A program made the translations under genes and the position numbers. Shown here one piece after another: positions 1 through 7,451 of a stretch of DNA of 21,239 nt. The stretch is from Arsenophonus fragariae. GTDB lineage: Bacteria > Pseudomonadota > Gammaproteobacteria > Enterobacterales > Enterobacteriaceae. The stretch is taken from contig JBDPYZ010000034.1 in the NCBI GenBank assembly GCA_047291315.1, positions 1-21,239 on the forward strand, written 5' to 3'. Under the pieces are notes generated by a model, which saw nothing but the letters and a program-made list of their open reading frames with translations, had not been told where the DNA came from and did no database searches. Each line of letters starts with the position of its first letter. Position 1 is the first letter of the stretch.

Positions 1-34
1 AATATTAAATATTAAATATTTAATATTTAATATT
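1..34. repeat. Perfect 34-bp AT-only palindrome at the window edge
   Basis: Bases 1-34 equal their own reverse complement exactly; each arm is 17 bases built of AATATTAAAT units. It falls inside the reading frame of the integrase fragment, where the translation (ILNIKYLIFNIKL) repeats NIK. It may continue to the left. It could be a cruciform-prone site, a local duplication, or a fold-back assembly artefact at a contig end. Confidence 0.8.
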
Positions 35-328
35 AAATTATCAGAAACATTAGGATTTAAAAAAACAAATTCAGAATATATTATTACAGATGAGGGTAAA
101 AAAATTTCAACAAACAAAATATCTAAGGGATTTGCTAAATTTAGATATAAGAGCAAATTAACCTGGGAAGGTAATCCACCATCCTTTCACGAGATAAGAA
201 GTTTGTCGGCAAGACTGTATACTGAAAAAATGGGCGGTGATTTTGCGCAGAAATTACTAGGACATAAGTCTGCTGAAATGACAGCAAAATATCAGGATAA
301 TAGAAGTAATGACTGGATTGAACTGTAA
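2..328 (+). CDS. C-terminal part of a lambda-type tyrosine recombinase (phage integrase), 5' end outside the window
   Basis: Site-specific recombinase of the lambda Int type; it would integrate and excise a prophage or genomic island. The frame is open from base 2 to the TAA at 326-328. Visible catalytic elements are the H-x-x-R box (HEIRSLSARLY, codons from about 188), the LLGHKS box, and the nucleophilic Tyr nine residues after that His (MTAKYQD). This spacing equals that of lambda Int His333-Tyr342. The first catalytic Arg and the beta-hairpin Lys would lie near or before the left edge. The protein ends in a short tail (NDWIEL), as in lambda Int. No excisionase, attachment site or other phage gene is visible. 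It lies 56 bp from the broken 3' side of uraA and is transcribed towards it. Whether the whole gene is intact cannot be judged. A 34-bp AT palindrome occupies its first visible codons. Confidence 0.85.
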   Translation: MLNIKYLIFNIKLSETLGFKKTNSEYIITDEGKKISTNKISKGFAKFRYKSKLTWEGNPPSFHEIRSLSARLYTEKMGGDFAQKLLGHKSAEMTAKYQDNRSNDWIEL

Positions 329-384
329 TAAATAGTGAATAAATAATGAATAATAGTGATAATATTGTTTTATTATGTTGATTT

Positions 385-793
385 TTAATGAAAAATTATT
401 ATGGTAACTATGGCCCCCATTGCCGCAGGAGGAAAGATAATATTGATCCAATTTCTACCGGCTATTTTTATAATCAGTGATACTAAATAAAAAAAGTAGC
501 CCACAAACAATAAATCCACCCAATGCTAACTCATAACCTAGAGGTAATAACAATAAAACTGTCGAAATAAAAGCAAAGCTTGAGCCTAGATAAACAGGAA
601 TACGCCCCCGACAAATGATTAAATAGAATAGTGTACCAATACCATTAAACAATAAAACTGTTGCCGGATTGATCTTAAATAAGATGAGGACTAATACTAT
701 CGCACCAAACATAGCAAACAGATGCTGAAAACTTAATGGAATGGTTTCTCTTAATGGCAGCCTTTCTGCTACCCCAATTACGCGGCGGGTCAT
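385..793 (-). pseudogene. uraA: uraA remnant (uracil:proton symporter), frameshifted and truncated
   Basis: UraA is the inner-membrane uracil permease (NAT/NCS2 family), about 430 residues in E. coli; here only about the first 135 codons are recognisable. The start is taken as ATG at 791-793, preceded by GAGGG. The N terminus MTRRVIGVAERLP and the segments HLFAMFGAIVL, INPATVLLFNGIGTL and YLGSSFAFIS match E. coli UraA closely. After GLLFLFSI (about 470-482) the frame shifts. The next frame carries a recognisable NWINIIFPPAAMGAIV segment and then stops at 385. The rest of the gene, including the substrate-binding helices, is absent; the integrase fragment begins 56 bp further on. In E. coli uraA follows upp directly; here they are 1.1 kb apart. 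It cannot encode a working transporter. Confidence 0.93.
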
Positions 794-1178
794 GATCAAT
801 ATCCCTCTTAATAATTAATATATTATTACTCAGCAAAACTCATCAATAAAGCCCACCCTGTGATATTTTAATTTCAGAACAGAAAATTGCATCAAATATT
901 AGTCTAGCTCTGGTAATATAAAAACGATTTCTTCAGATTAATCACAAATAAAAAGCAAAATTTATTGTAATTGAGATATCAAAATTAATACTCATATTTT
1001 ATGAAATTTAAATTATCATCTGAAGATAAAAAAGTATTATTTATGTATATTTACGCTACTATCTGATTGGTTTTAACAGATAATACTAAAGTTAAAAATA
1101 GCAATTCCTTCTAGTACTTTAATGAATATACTTTATTATTTAGATTATAAACTCAAATAGAAATTAATTTTTTCTTAC
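794..1178. other. Gene-free AT-rich stretch upstream of the uraA remnant
   Basis: About 385 bp with no convincing reading frame, RNA or repeat. It lies between the uraA start and the first plus-strand orphan frame, so any promoter for either would be here, but the strong AT bias gives many chance -10 matches and I cannot choose one. Confidence 0.5.
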
Positions 1179-1553
1179 ATGATGATAATCAATGGAATGG
1201 AAATCGCAATCGAGATACAAATGCCAAAAACGGACCAACGGACAGTTTCACCGATAAATTTCATTACTATAATAATAGCCCATATTCGTGACAAATCAAA
1301 ATGGACGCCAACGAATTCATTAGATAATACATCTCTTTATTTAAGAAACTACTTAGATTATCTCTATCAAATTAGAAGTTGTAACTATATTTTAAATTTT
1401 AATAGTCGTTCTGGCAGTTACGAAACTACAGTTCTACACCGATTAACTGAATATATTATTGTCACACATAAATTTATTGACAATAATGAACAAACGAGTT
1501 TGACCGATAAATTAGCAACCCATCTGCCGGATTCTGTAAAATTTAATCAGTAA
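1179..1553 (+). CDS. Hypothetical protein, 124 codons, unrecognised
   Basis: I do not recognise this frame. It encodes a hydrophilic product without an obvious signal peptide or membrane segment; the C-terminal half is rich in Asn, Tyr and Leu and ends LPDSVKFNQ. Several in-frame starts are possible: ATG at 1179, 1182, 1197 and 1221. None has a strong ribosome binding site, although GAG at 1212-1214 lies 6 bases before the ATG at 1221. It sits between upp and uraA, which are adjacent in E. coli, and reads against both, so it looks like inserted or lineage-specific DNA. A second plus-strand frame follows at 1591. It may be a real gene, the relic of a longer one, or chance. Confidence 0.35.
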   Translation: MMIINGMEIAIEIQMPKTDQRTVSPINFITIIIAHIRDKSKWTPTNSLDNTSLYLRNYLDYLYQIRSCNYILNFNSRSGSYETTVLHRLTEYIIVTHKFIDNNEQTSLTDKLATHLPDSVKFNQ

Positions 1554-1590
1554 TATCATAATCTTATTTAGTTTATTGAACAGATAATAA

Positions 1591-1818
1591 AAGAGGATAA
1601 TCAAGCCAAATTGTTCTATTATAGTCTCTATTCTAATCCCTCTTCCGACTATAATTTTAATTATTATAGTACAAGAGTTTATTTTTATTAAAAAAAAACT
1701 GATAGTAGAAAATGCCAGAGTTGAATTAAATAAAAAATATGAAGGACTAAAACATTGGTTAGATAAAAATAGAGTGAAAAAAAAACGACACAAAATTAAC
1801 CAACTAAATTTAGAATAA
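1591..1818 (+). pseudogene. Possible remnant of a small membrane-anchored, coiled-coil protein
   Basis: The frame is open from just after TAA TAA (1585-1590) to TAA at 1816-1818, about 75 codons, but has no ATG, GTG or TTG near its beginning. The translation has a strongly hydrophobic stretch (IIVSILIPLPTIILIIIV) followed by a charged, helix-like tail with Lys/Glu spacing (ENARVELNKKYEGLKHWLDKN). That resembles a membrane anchor plus coiled coil. An AAGAGGA ribosome-binding-like run at 1591-1597 precedes no standard start codon. A perfect 17-bp hairpin begins 8 bases after the stop, which suggests that a transcription unit once ended here. I do not recognise a family; a long minus-strand frame across the same bases looks like a shadow. 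Confidence 0.3.
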
Positions 1819-1826
1819 TAATCTGC

Positions 1827-1869
1827 AAACTTAATAAGATTGGCATTTCTATCCAATCTTATTAAGTTT
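1827..1869. terminator. Perfect 17-bp hairpin between convergent units, likely bidirectional terminator
   Basis: Bases 1827-1843 (AAACTTAATAAGATTGG) pair perfectly with 1853-1869 across a 9-base loop. The stem opens with AAA and closes with TTT, so it can act in both directions. It lies 8 bp after the stop of the plus-strand remnant and 40 bp after the upp stop on the minus strand. The T tract is short, so termination strength is uncertain. Confidence 0.6.
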
Positions 1870-1909
1870 CAATTACTATAATTAATAAAAATAACCTGAA
1901 CAATAAATA

Positions 1910-2536
1910 TTATTTAGTACCAAATATTTTATCGACCGCATCACCTAAACCAGGGAGAATATAACCATGTTCATCCAAATGATCATCAATAGATGCGGTA
2001 TAAAGCTCAACATCGGGATGGGCCGCTTCAAGTGCCTTAATACCTTAGGGTGCGGCAACTAATACCAATACTTTGATAACTTGACAGCCCGCTTGTTTAA
2101 GTAAATCAATTGCGGCAATAATTGAACCACCTGTTGCCAACATTGGATCAACAACCAATGCCATGCGTTCATTAATGTTTGAAGCCAGCTTTTGAAAATA
2201 TGAAATAGGCTCCAAGGCCTTTTCATCACAGTAAACACCCACAACACTTATACGGGCGCTGGGAATATTTTCCAACATCCCATCCATCATTCCTAATCCA
2301 GCACGTAAAATTGGTACGACGGTAATTTTTTTCCTTTAATTTGCTCGATGTTTACCTGACCACACCAGCCTTCTATTGCAATCGTTTCTGTTTCTAAGTT
2401 TACGGTTGCTTCATAAGGTTAGAAGACTGCCCACTTCTGAGGACAATTCACGAAAACGTTTAGTACTGATATCTTTATCCCGCAATAAACCCGATTTATG
2501 TTTAACTAACGGATGTTTTACCTCAACAATTTTCAC
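1910..2536 (-). pseudogene. upp: upp pseudogene (uracil phosphoribosyltransferase)
   Basis: Upp converts uracil and PRPP to UMP. The complete length of the E. coli gene (208 codons) is present, from GTG at 2534-2536 (GGAGAG five bases upstream) to TAA at 1910-1912, ending in F-G-T-K as in E. coli. Three lesions break it. One extra base at about 2414 turns the expected LLTYEA into LLTL-stop. One base is missing in the T run at 2326-2332, within the KGKKITV codons. A nonsense codon at 2045-2047 replaces the Glu after VLVLVAAP. The two indels compensate in frame. The PRPP-binding segment (VDPMLATGGSIIAAIDLL) is still readable. Every other part closely follows the E. coli protein, so decay is recent. 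Confidence 0.95.
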
Positions 2537-2582
2537 GATACTCTCCTTCAGTACAAACCATCTATAAATAAAAAATTACCAG

Positions 2583-2588
2583 ATTGTA
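2583..2588 (-). promoter_or_regulatory. Possible -10 element of the former upp promoter
   Basis: Read on the minus strand this is TACAAT, a good -10 match about 47 bp before the upp GTG. No convincing -35 lies 16-18 bp upstream. Low confidence because of the AT-rich background. Confidence 0.3.
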
Positions 2589-2690
2589 GCGCTTTTTCAG
2601 AGCTCTTCCACTGATAGATTAAGCTTTTCCCTGCATGGAATTCATTTTTACCGGCTATCGCGTTTTATTATGAAAAACAATATAAGGATC

Positions 2691-2706
2691 TCGCAAACGT
2701 TTGCTT
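2691..2706 (+). promoter_or_regulatory. PurR-type operator of purMN
   Basis: TCGCAAACGTTTGCTT matches the 16-bp PurR box of enteric bacteria (ACGCAAACGTTTNCGT). Its core GCAAACGTTTGC at 2693-2704 is a perfect palindrome. It sits about 65 bp before the purM GTG, where E. coli purM also carries a PurR box. It covers the -35 position relative to the extended -10 at 2711-2719, so bound PurR would block RNA polymerase. Whether this genome still encodes PurR is not visible. Confidence 0.85.
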
Positions 2707-2710
2707 AGGC

Positions 2711-2719
2711 TGGTAGAAT
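2711..2719 (+). promoter_or_regulatory. Extended -10 element of the purMN promoter
   Basis: TGGTAGAAT contains TG-N followed by TAGAAT, an extended -10. The hexamer 17 bp upstream (2691-2696, TCGCAA) is a weak -35, and lies inside the PurR operator. Confidence 0.5.
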
Positions 2720-2770
2720 TATTGCTGTTTCCATCTATTTTACTAAATGCAATCGTCTTGGGGGCTTGCT

Positions 2771-3811
2771 GTGACAGATAAAATTTCTCTCAGCTATAAA
2801 GATGCTGGTGTCAATATCGATGCAGGTAATACGCTGGTCGAACGTATTAAAGGTGCAGTCAAAGAAACCCGTCGCCCCGAAGTAATGGGAGGATTAGGTG
2901 GATTTGGCGCACTGTGTGCCATACCACAAAAGTATCGTGAGCCAATATTAGTTTCAGGAACAGACGGGGTCGGAACAAAACTGCGATTAGCAATGGATTT
3001 AAAACGCCATGATACAATTGGAATCGATTTAGTTGCCATGTGCGTTAATGATCTGATTGTTCAAGGTGCGGAACCACTATTTTTTCTCGATTATTATGCA
3101 AACGGTAAGCTAGCGGTCGACACAGCTACCAGCGTGATCAAAAGCATTGCAGCAGGATGTAAACAGTCAGGTTGTTCTCTGGTCGGTGGTGAAACAGCAG
3201 AAATGCCTGGTATGTATCATGGTGAAGATTATGATATAGCAGGTTTTTGTGTTGGTGTGGTCGAAAAAACAAAAATTATTGATGGTAGCAAAGTTAAAGC
3301 TGGCGATGCCTTAATTGCTTTAGGCTCTAGTGGCCCCCATTCGAATGGTTATTCATTAATTAGAAAAATTCTACAGTTAAGCCAAACAAATCCAGCCACT
3401 ATACAACTAGAAAATAAGTCACTAGCAGATCATTTATTAGCCCCAACACGCATTTATGTTAAAAATATTCTAGCGTTAATTGAAAAACAGGATATTCATA
3501 CCATTGTCCATATAACGGGTGGTGGTTTTTGGGAAAATATTCCGCGGGTTTTACCAGTCAATACTCAAGCACAGATCGATGGCGCTAGCTGGCAATGGCC
3601 TACCATATTTAATTGGTTACAACAAACAGGTAATGTAACGACCCATGAAATGTACCGTACCTTTAATTGTGGTGTTGGCATGTTAATTGTTTTACCTGCT
3701 GAAGAAGTCTCTGACGCATTACAACTACTCCATCAATTGGGCGAGAAAGTCTGGCAAATTGGTAAAATAGTCACGATCAACGCGAATGAACCACAGGTGT
3801 CGATCAGCTAA
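2771..3811 (+). CDS. purM: PurM, phosphoribosylformylglycinamidine cyclo-ligase (AIR synthetase)
   Basis: Cytosolic ATP-dependent enzyme that closes FGAM to 5-aminoimidazole ribonucleotide, the fifth step of de novo purine synthesis. I chose the GTG at 2771: it follows a GGGGG Shine-Dalgarno run, gives 346 residues (E. coli 345), and begins TDKISLSYKDAGV as in E. coli. An upstream ATG at 2747 has no ribosome binding site. Family motifs present include the nucleotide-binding GTDGVGTKLRLAMD (about 63-76), LVAMCVNDL, SLVGGETAEMPGMYHGEDYD (about 136-155), and GSSGPHSNGYSL; the C-terminal part carries HITGGGFWENIPRVLP and EMYRTFNCGVGM. The sequence is close to E. coli throughout, with no lesion. 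Its TAA overlaps the purN ATG by one base (TAATG), so the two are translationally coupled. The PurR box upstream implies repression by purines. Confidence 0.97.
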   Translation: MTDKISLSYKDAGVNIDAGNTLVERIKGAVKETRRPEVMGGLGGFGALCAIPQKYREPILVSGTDGVGTKLRLAMDLKRHDTIGIDLVAMCVNDLIVQGAEPLFFLDYYANGKLAVDTATSVIKSIAAGCKQSGCSLVGGETAEMPGMYHGEDYDIAGFCVGVVEKTKIIDGSKVKAGDALIALGSSGPHSNGYSLIRKILQLSQTNPATIQLENKSLADHLLAPTRIYVKNILALIEKQDIHTIVHITGGGFWENIPRVLPVNTQAQIDGASWQWPTIFNWLQQTGNVTTHEMYRTFNCGVGMLIVLPAEEVSDALQLLHQLGEKVWQIGKIVTINANEPQVSIS

Positions 3812-4458
3812 TGAAAAATTTCGTAGTATTAATTTCTGGCACCGGCAATAATTTACAAGCAATTATTGATGCTTGCCAAAAACAAAATATTGCTGCAAAA
3901 ATTAGTGCAGTTTTCAGTGATAATCCGGTGGCTTATGGTTTAGAACGGGCTAAGCAAGCAGCGATCCCAACCGTCGTAATGCAAAAAATAGATTACGCAG
4001 ATAACCACGCTTATGATGCTTCACTAATAACCGAGATAGCACAATATCAGCCCGATCTTATCGTGCTGGCAGGTTACATGCGCATTCTCACATCACGCTT
4101 TGTCAGCCATTATTTAGGCAAAATAATTAATATTCATCCTTCTCTATTGCCTAAATATCCTGGATTGGATACCTACCGTAAAGCGTTGGCAAATGGTGAT
4201 AAAGAGCATGGTACTTCGATTCACTTTGTCACCGAGAAATTGGATGCAGGCCCGATTATTTTACAAACTAAAGTGCCTATTTTTGCCGAAGATCAACCGC
4301 AAGATATTATTGCGCGTGTTCAAACACAAGAGCATCGTATTTATCCATTAGTCATTGATTGGTTTGTTAAAGGTCGATTAGCTATGGTTAATAATTCAGT
4401 TTTCCTAGATGGTTGTAGACTACCTGAATATGGTTATGGTTATGCTAATGAAGATTAG
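3811..4458 (+). CDS. purN: PurN, phosphoribosylglycinamide formyltransferase 1
   Basis: Transfers the formyl group of 10-formyltetrahydrofolate to GAR, the third step of de novo purine synthesis. The product is 215 residues (E. coli 212). The N terminus has the phosphate loop ISGTGNNLQAIID. The catalytic trio is visible as Asn107 and His109 in INIHPSLLPKYPG and Asp145 in EKLDAGPII, matching E. coli Asn106, His108 and Asp144. HGTSIHFVTEKLD and VQTQEHRIYPLVIDWF are typical of the family. One deviation is that the residue equivalent to E. coli His119 (in PGLHTH) is Asp120 here (PGLDTY). The C terminus is slightly altered (GYGYANED). It overlaps purM by one base and ends the operon; a small hairpin follows. 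Confidence 0.97.
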   Translation: MKNFVVLISGTGNNLQAIIDACQKQNIAAKISAVFSDNPVAYGLERAKQAAIPTVVMQKIDYADNHAYDASLITEIAQYQPDLIVLAGYMRILTSRFVSHYLGKIINIHPSLLPKYPGLDTYRKALANGDKEHGTSIHFVTEKLDAGPIILQTKVPIFAEDQPQDIIARVQTQEHRIYPLVIDWFVKGRLAMVNNSVFLDGCRLPEYGYGYANED

Positions 4459-4473
4459 CATTATCTCTCACTA

Positions 4474-4496
4474 TGTGATGCCAATGTGACATCACA
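4474..4496 (+). terminator. Possible terminator after purN
   Basis: TGTGATG (4474-4480) pairs with CATCACA (4490-4496) over a 9-base loop and is followed by ATTTTAT, 18 bp after the purN stop. The stem has only 7 bp, so this is tentative. Confidence 0.4.
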
Positions 4497-4665
4497 ATTT
4501 TATATACTGATGGCGGCTCATATTTATACCAATTCTAATTGATTTATTTTGTAGTAATAATCTACCAATACTTAACAAATTAGTTATCGAAAACTGAGTT
4601 TATTGCTAAAATATAATTGCTCCCTTTTATCACTCAGCTTGATTTTGCTATTTTTTACTAACCAA

Positions 4666-4693
4666 TTGACAAAAAATACAGAACATCCATAGT
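4666..4693 (+). promoter_or_regulatory. Possible speG promoter
   Basis: A perfect -35 hexamer TTGACA (4666-4671) lies 16 bp before a weak -10 (CATAGT, 4688-4693) and about 70 bp before the speG start. A better -10 at consensus spacing is not present. Confidence 0.3.
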
Positions 4694-4737
4694 AGCTATT
4701 TTAATATGCTAAGTTTTACACCCAATCGAGGTATCCA

Positions 4738-5289
4738 ATGGCTACTGGCAAAAAAAACGAGTTAATTACACTAAGACCTTTAGAACGTGAAGATCTCCCT
4801 TTTGTCCATCAATTAGATAATAACGCCAGTGTTATGCGTTATTGGTTCGAAGAACCTTATGAAGCCTTTGTTGAATTAAGCGATCTGTATGACAAACATA
4901 TTCATGATCAATTAGAACGTCGGTTTATTATTGAAAATGAAGGTATTAAAATTGGATTAATCGAATTAGTAGAAATAAATTATATTCACCGTCGAGCTGA
5001 AATTGGTATTATTATTGATCCTACATATCAAGGTAAAGGATACGCCGCTAAAGCCACTAACTTAGCTATGGATTATGCATTTTCGGTGTTAAACCTTTAT
5101 AAAGTCTATTTGATTGTAGATAAAGAAAACACTAAAGCGCTTCACATTTATGAAAAGTTGGGTTTTTGTGTTGAAGGTAATCTAGTTGACGAATTTTTTA
5201 TCAACGGCAAATACCGTACCGTTATTCGGATGAGTATTTTTCAACATCAATACAATGAGATGAAAAAAATCCCTAGCAGCGACCAATAA
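4738..5289 (+). CDS. speG: SpeG, spermidine N1-acetyltransferase
   Basis: GNAT-family enzyme that acetylates spermidine and spermine with acetyl-CoA and so limits toxic polyamine levels. The product is 183 residues (E. coli 186). ATG at 4738 has GAGG six bases upstream. The N-terminal block LRPLEREDLPFVHQLDNNASVMRYWFEEPYE and DLYDKHIHDQ are nearly identical to E. coli SpeG. The acetyl-CoA pyrophosphate-binding loop is Q98-GKGYA-103, and the proposed catalytic tyrosine (E. coli Tyr135) corresponds to Tyr138 in HIYEKLGF. It is a single gene between purN and ppk with spacers on both sides, so probably its own transcription unit. I see no lesion. Retention of polyamine detoxification in a decaying genome suggests it is under selection. 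Confidence 0.96.
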   Translation: MATGKKNELITLRPLEREDLPFVHQLDNNASVMRYWFEEPYEAFVELSDLYDKHIHDQLERRFIIENEGIKIGLIELVEINYIHRRAEIGIIIDPTYQGKGYAAKATNLAMDYAFSVLNLYKVYLIVDKENTKALHIYEKLGFCVEGNLVDEFFINGKYRTVIRMSIFQHQYNEMKKIPSSDQ

Positions 5290-5377
5290 AATACCTGAAA
5301 AATCATCATTAATCAGATAAACTGGTAAGTGTGAATATCCTATATTAGTAAATAACAATATTGGTTATGGAGTAAAG

Positions 5378-7447
5378 ATGTCTCAAGATCGACTCTATAC
5401 TGAAAAAGAGATCAGCTGGCTATCATTCAATGAGCGAGTTTTGCAAGAAGCAGCAAATAAACGTAATCCGCTGATTGAACGCATGCGATTTTTGGGCATT
5501 TATTCCAATAACCTTGAAGAATTTTATAAAATTAGATTTGCCGATGTTAAGCGACGTATATTAATTAATGAAGAACGAGGAACAGCATCCAGTTCACGCC
5601 AGCTACTAAAGAGAATTGAAAGCAAAGTTGCCAAGCTCGATCAAGAATTTGACTCACTATATAACGAGCTATTACTTGAAATGGCCCGTAGCCAAATTTT
5701 CCTAATTAACGAACGGCAAATTTCGCCGAACCAACAAATTTGGTTACGACAATTTTTTCGCCAACAACTTCGTCAACACATTACACCTATCCTGATCACG
5801 CCAGAAACTGATTTAGTTGAATTTCTTAAAGATGATTATACCTATTTAGCCGTTGAGATTATCCATGGGCAAAATATTCAATATGCGTTACTAGAAATTC
5901 CGGCGGGCAAACAACCTCGATTTATTCATTTACCGCCTGAAATGCCTAAACGCAGGAAATCAATGATCCTGTTAGATAATATTTTGCGTTATTGTCTAGA
6001 CGAGATATTTAAAGGCTTTTTTGACTATGACCAATTAAACGCCTACTCCATGAAAATGACTCGCGATGCGGAATATGATTTAACTACTGAGATGGAATCC
6101 AGCATGCTAGAGCTGATGTCATCCACTTTAAAACAGCGTCTTAATGCTGAACCGGTTCGTTTTGTTTATCAACGCAACATGCCTGATGAAATGGTAGAAC
6201 TTCTGAGAAAAAAACTCGGACTATCTAATGATGACTCAGTCATTGCTGGTGGCCGTTATCATAATTTTAAAGATTTCATTAAATTTCCGAATGAAGATAA
6301 TAAAAATTTACTTAATAAACCACTGCCGCGCTTACGCCATCGTCGTTTTGATAACTTTCGTAATGGATTTGATGCGATCAAAGAAAAAGATGTTCTTCTC
6401 TATTATCCCTATTACACTTTTGAACATACGATAGAATTATTACGGCAAGCCTCTTTTGACCCTAATGTGTTGACAATTAAAATCAATATTTATCGTGTGG
6501 CGAAGGATTCTCGCATCATTGAGTCGATGATTCATGCCGCGCATAACGGTAAAAAAGTCACCGTTGTCGTTGAATTACAAGCAAGATTTGATGAGGAGGC
6601 CAATATCCATTGGGCTAAGCATCTTACCGAAGCTGGGGTACATGTCATTTTCTCTGCACCTGGCCTCAAGATCCACGCTAAACTTTTTATTATTTCCCGC
6701 CTCGAACAAGGCGAAATTATTCGTTATGCCCACATTGGCACCGGAAATTTTAACGAAAAAACTGCTCGCCTTTATACGGATTATTCCTTATTAACGGCAA
6801 ATCAACAAATTACTAATGAAGTAAGGCGGGTATTTAACTTTATTGAAAATCCTTACCGACCCGTCAGTTTTGAAAATTTAATGGTTTCCCCGCAAAATTC
6901 ACGCATTAAGCTAACTCAATTGATCGATCGGGAAATTAGCAACGTTCAGTCAGGAAACCCGGGAGCTATTTCTTTAAAGATTAATAACTTAGACGACAAA
7001 GAGTTAATTAATCGTCTTTATGATGCCTCCAATGCTGGCGTAAAAATTCGTCTACTGATCCGCGGCATGTGTTCACTGGTTCCTGGCCAAGCTAATTTTA
7101 GTGAAAATATTCAAGTCACTAGCATTATTGACCGCTTTCTTGAGCATGATAGAGTTTATGTATTCAGCAATAATGGCAACGAAGAAGTCTTTATCTCATC
7201 GGCTGACTGGATGACTCGCAATATCGATTTTCGTATTGAAGTTGCAGTTAAATTAATTGATCAACAACTGAAACAACGAGTACTCGACATTCTTGAATTG
7301 CAATTTAATGATACAGTTAAAGCTCGTTATATCGATAAAGAATTAACTAATCGTTACGTTCCACGCGGTAATAAACGCAAGATCCAAGCCCAACTTGCCA
7401 TCTACGATTATTTAAAATCACTAGAACATCCGGAAACAAGAGCTTAA
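5378..7447 (+). CDS. ppk: Ppk1, polyphosphate kinase
   Basis: Reversibly polymerises the gamma-phosphate of ATP into polyphosphate; in E. coli it is peripherally membrane-associated. The product is 689 residues (E. coli 688). ATG at 5378 has TGGAG five bases upstream. The N domain begins with EISWLSFNERVLQEA and RMRFLGIYSNNLEEFYK. The two catalytic PLD-like domains are intact: His433 in GLKIHAKLF (E. coli His435, the phosphorylated residue) and His590 in RFLEHDRVY (E. coli His592). HIGTGNFNEKTARLYTDYSL and SSADWMTRNIDFR are also conserved. The C terminus (YVPRGNKRKIQAQLAIYDYLKSLEHPE) is complete. ppx begins 4 bp after the stop, as in the E. coli ppk-ppx operon. Confidence 0.98.
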   Translation: MSQDRLYTEKEISWLSFNERVLQEAANKRNPLIERMRFLGIYSNNLEEFYKIRFADVKRRILINEERGTASSSRQLLKRIESKVAKLDQEFDSLYNELLLEMARSQIFLINERQISPNQQIWLRQFFRQQLRQHITPILITPETDLVEFLKDDYTYLAVEIIHGQNIQYALLEIPAGKQPRFIHLPPEMPKRRKSMILLDNILRYCLDEIFKGFFDYDQLNAYSMKMTRDAEYDLTTEMESSMLELMSSTLKQRLNAEPVRFVYQRNMPDEMVELLRKKLGLSNDDSVIAGGRYHNFKDFIKFPNEDNKNLLNKPLPRLRHRRFDNFRNGFDAIKEKDVLLYYPYYTFEHTIELLRQASFDPNVLTIKINIYRVAKDSRIIESMIHAAHNGKKVTVVVELQARFDEEANIHWAKHLTEAGVHVIFSAPGLKIHAKLFIISRLEQGEIIRYAHIGTGNFNEKTARLYTDYSLLTANQQITNEVRRVFNFIENPYRPVSFENLMVSPQNSRIKLTQLIDREISNVQSGNPGAISLKINNLDDKELINRLYDASNAGVKIRLLIRGMCSLVPGQANFSENIQVTSIIDRFLEHDRVYVFSNNGNEEVFISSADWMTRNIDFRIEVAVKLIDQQLKQRVLDILELQFNDTVKARYIDKELTNRYVPRGNKRKIQAQLAIYDYLKSLEHPETRA

Positions 7448-7451
7448 CACT

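Noticed and set aside
257..451. 64-codon minus-strand frame between the integrase and uraA
   Set aside because: Overlaps the integrase end and the uraA tail; its content is low-complexity and partly the uraA sequence in a wrong frame. No ribosome binding site.
1512..1856. 114-codon minus-strand frame rich in Phe, Ile and Leu
   Set aside because: Covers the complement of the hydrophobic plus-strand remnant and part of the 17-bp hairpin; AT-rich sequence gives such hydrophobic shadow frames easily. It could not be excluded completely but has no start signal.
2376..2567. 63-codon plus-strand frame opposite upp
   Set aside because: Antisense to the clear upp pseudogene sequence; opened only by the same decay.
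2747..2770. Upstream ATG start for purM, adding eight residues
   Set aside because: No ribosome binding site, and the extra residues have no counterpart in E. coli PurM; the GTG at 2771 has a GGGGG run at proper spacing.
4474..4496. CRP-site reading of the TGTGATG...CATCACA inverted repeat
   Set aside because: The spacing of the half-sites differs from the CRP consensus (TGTGA-N6-TCACA), and the position just after purN fits a terminator better.
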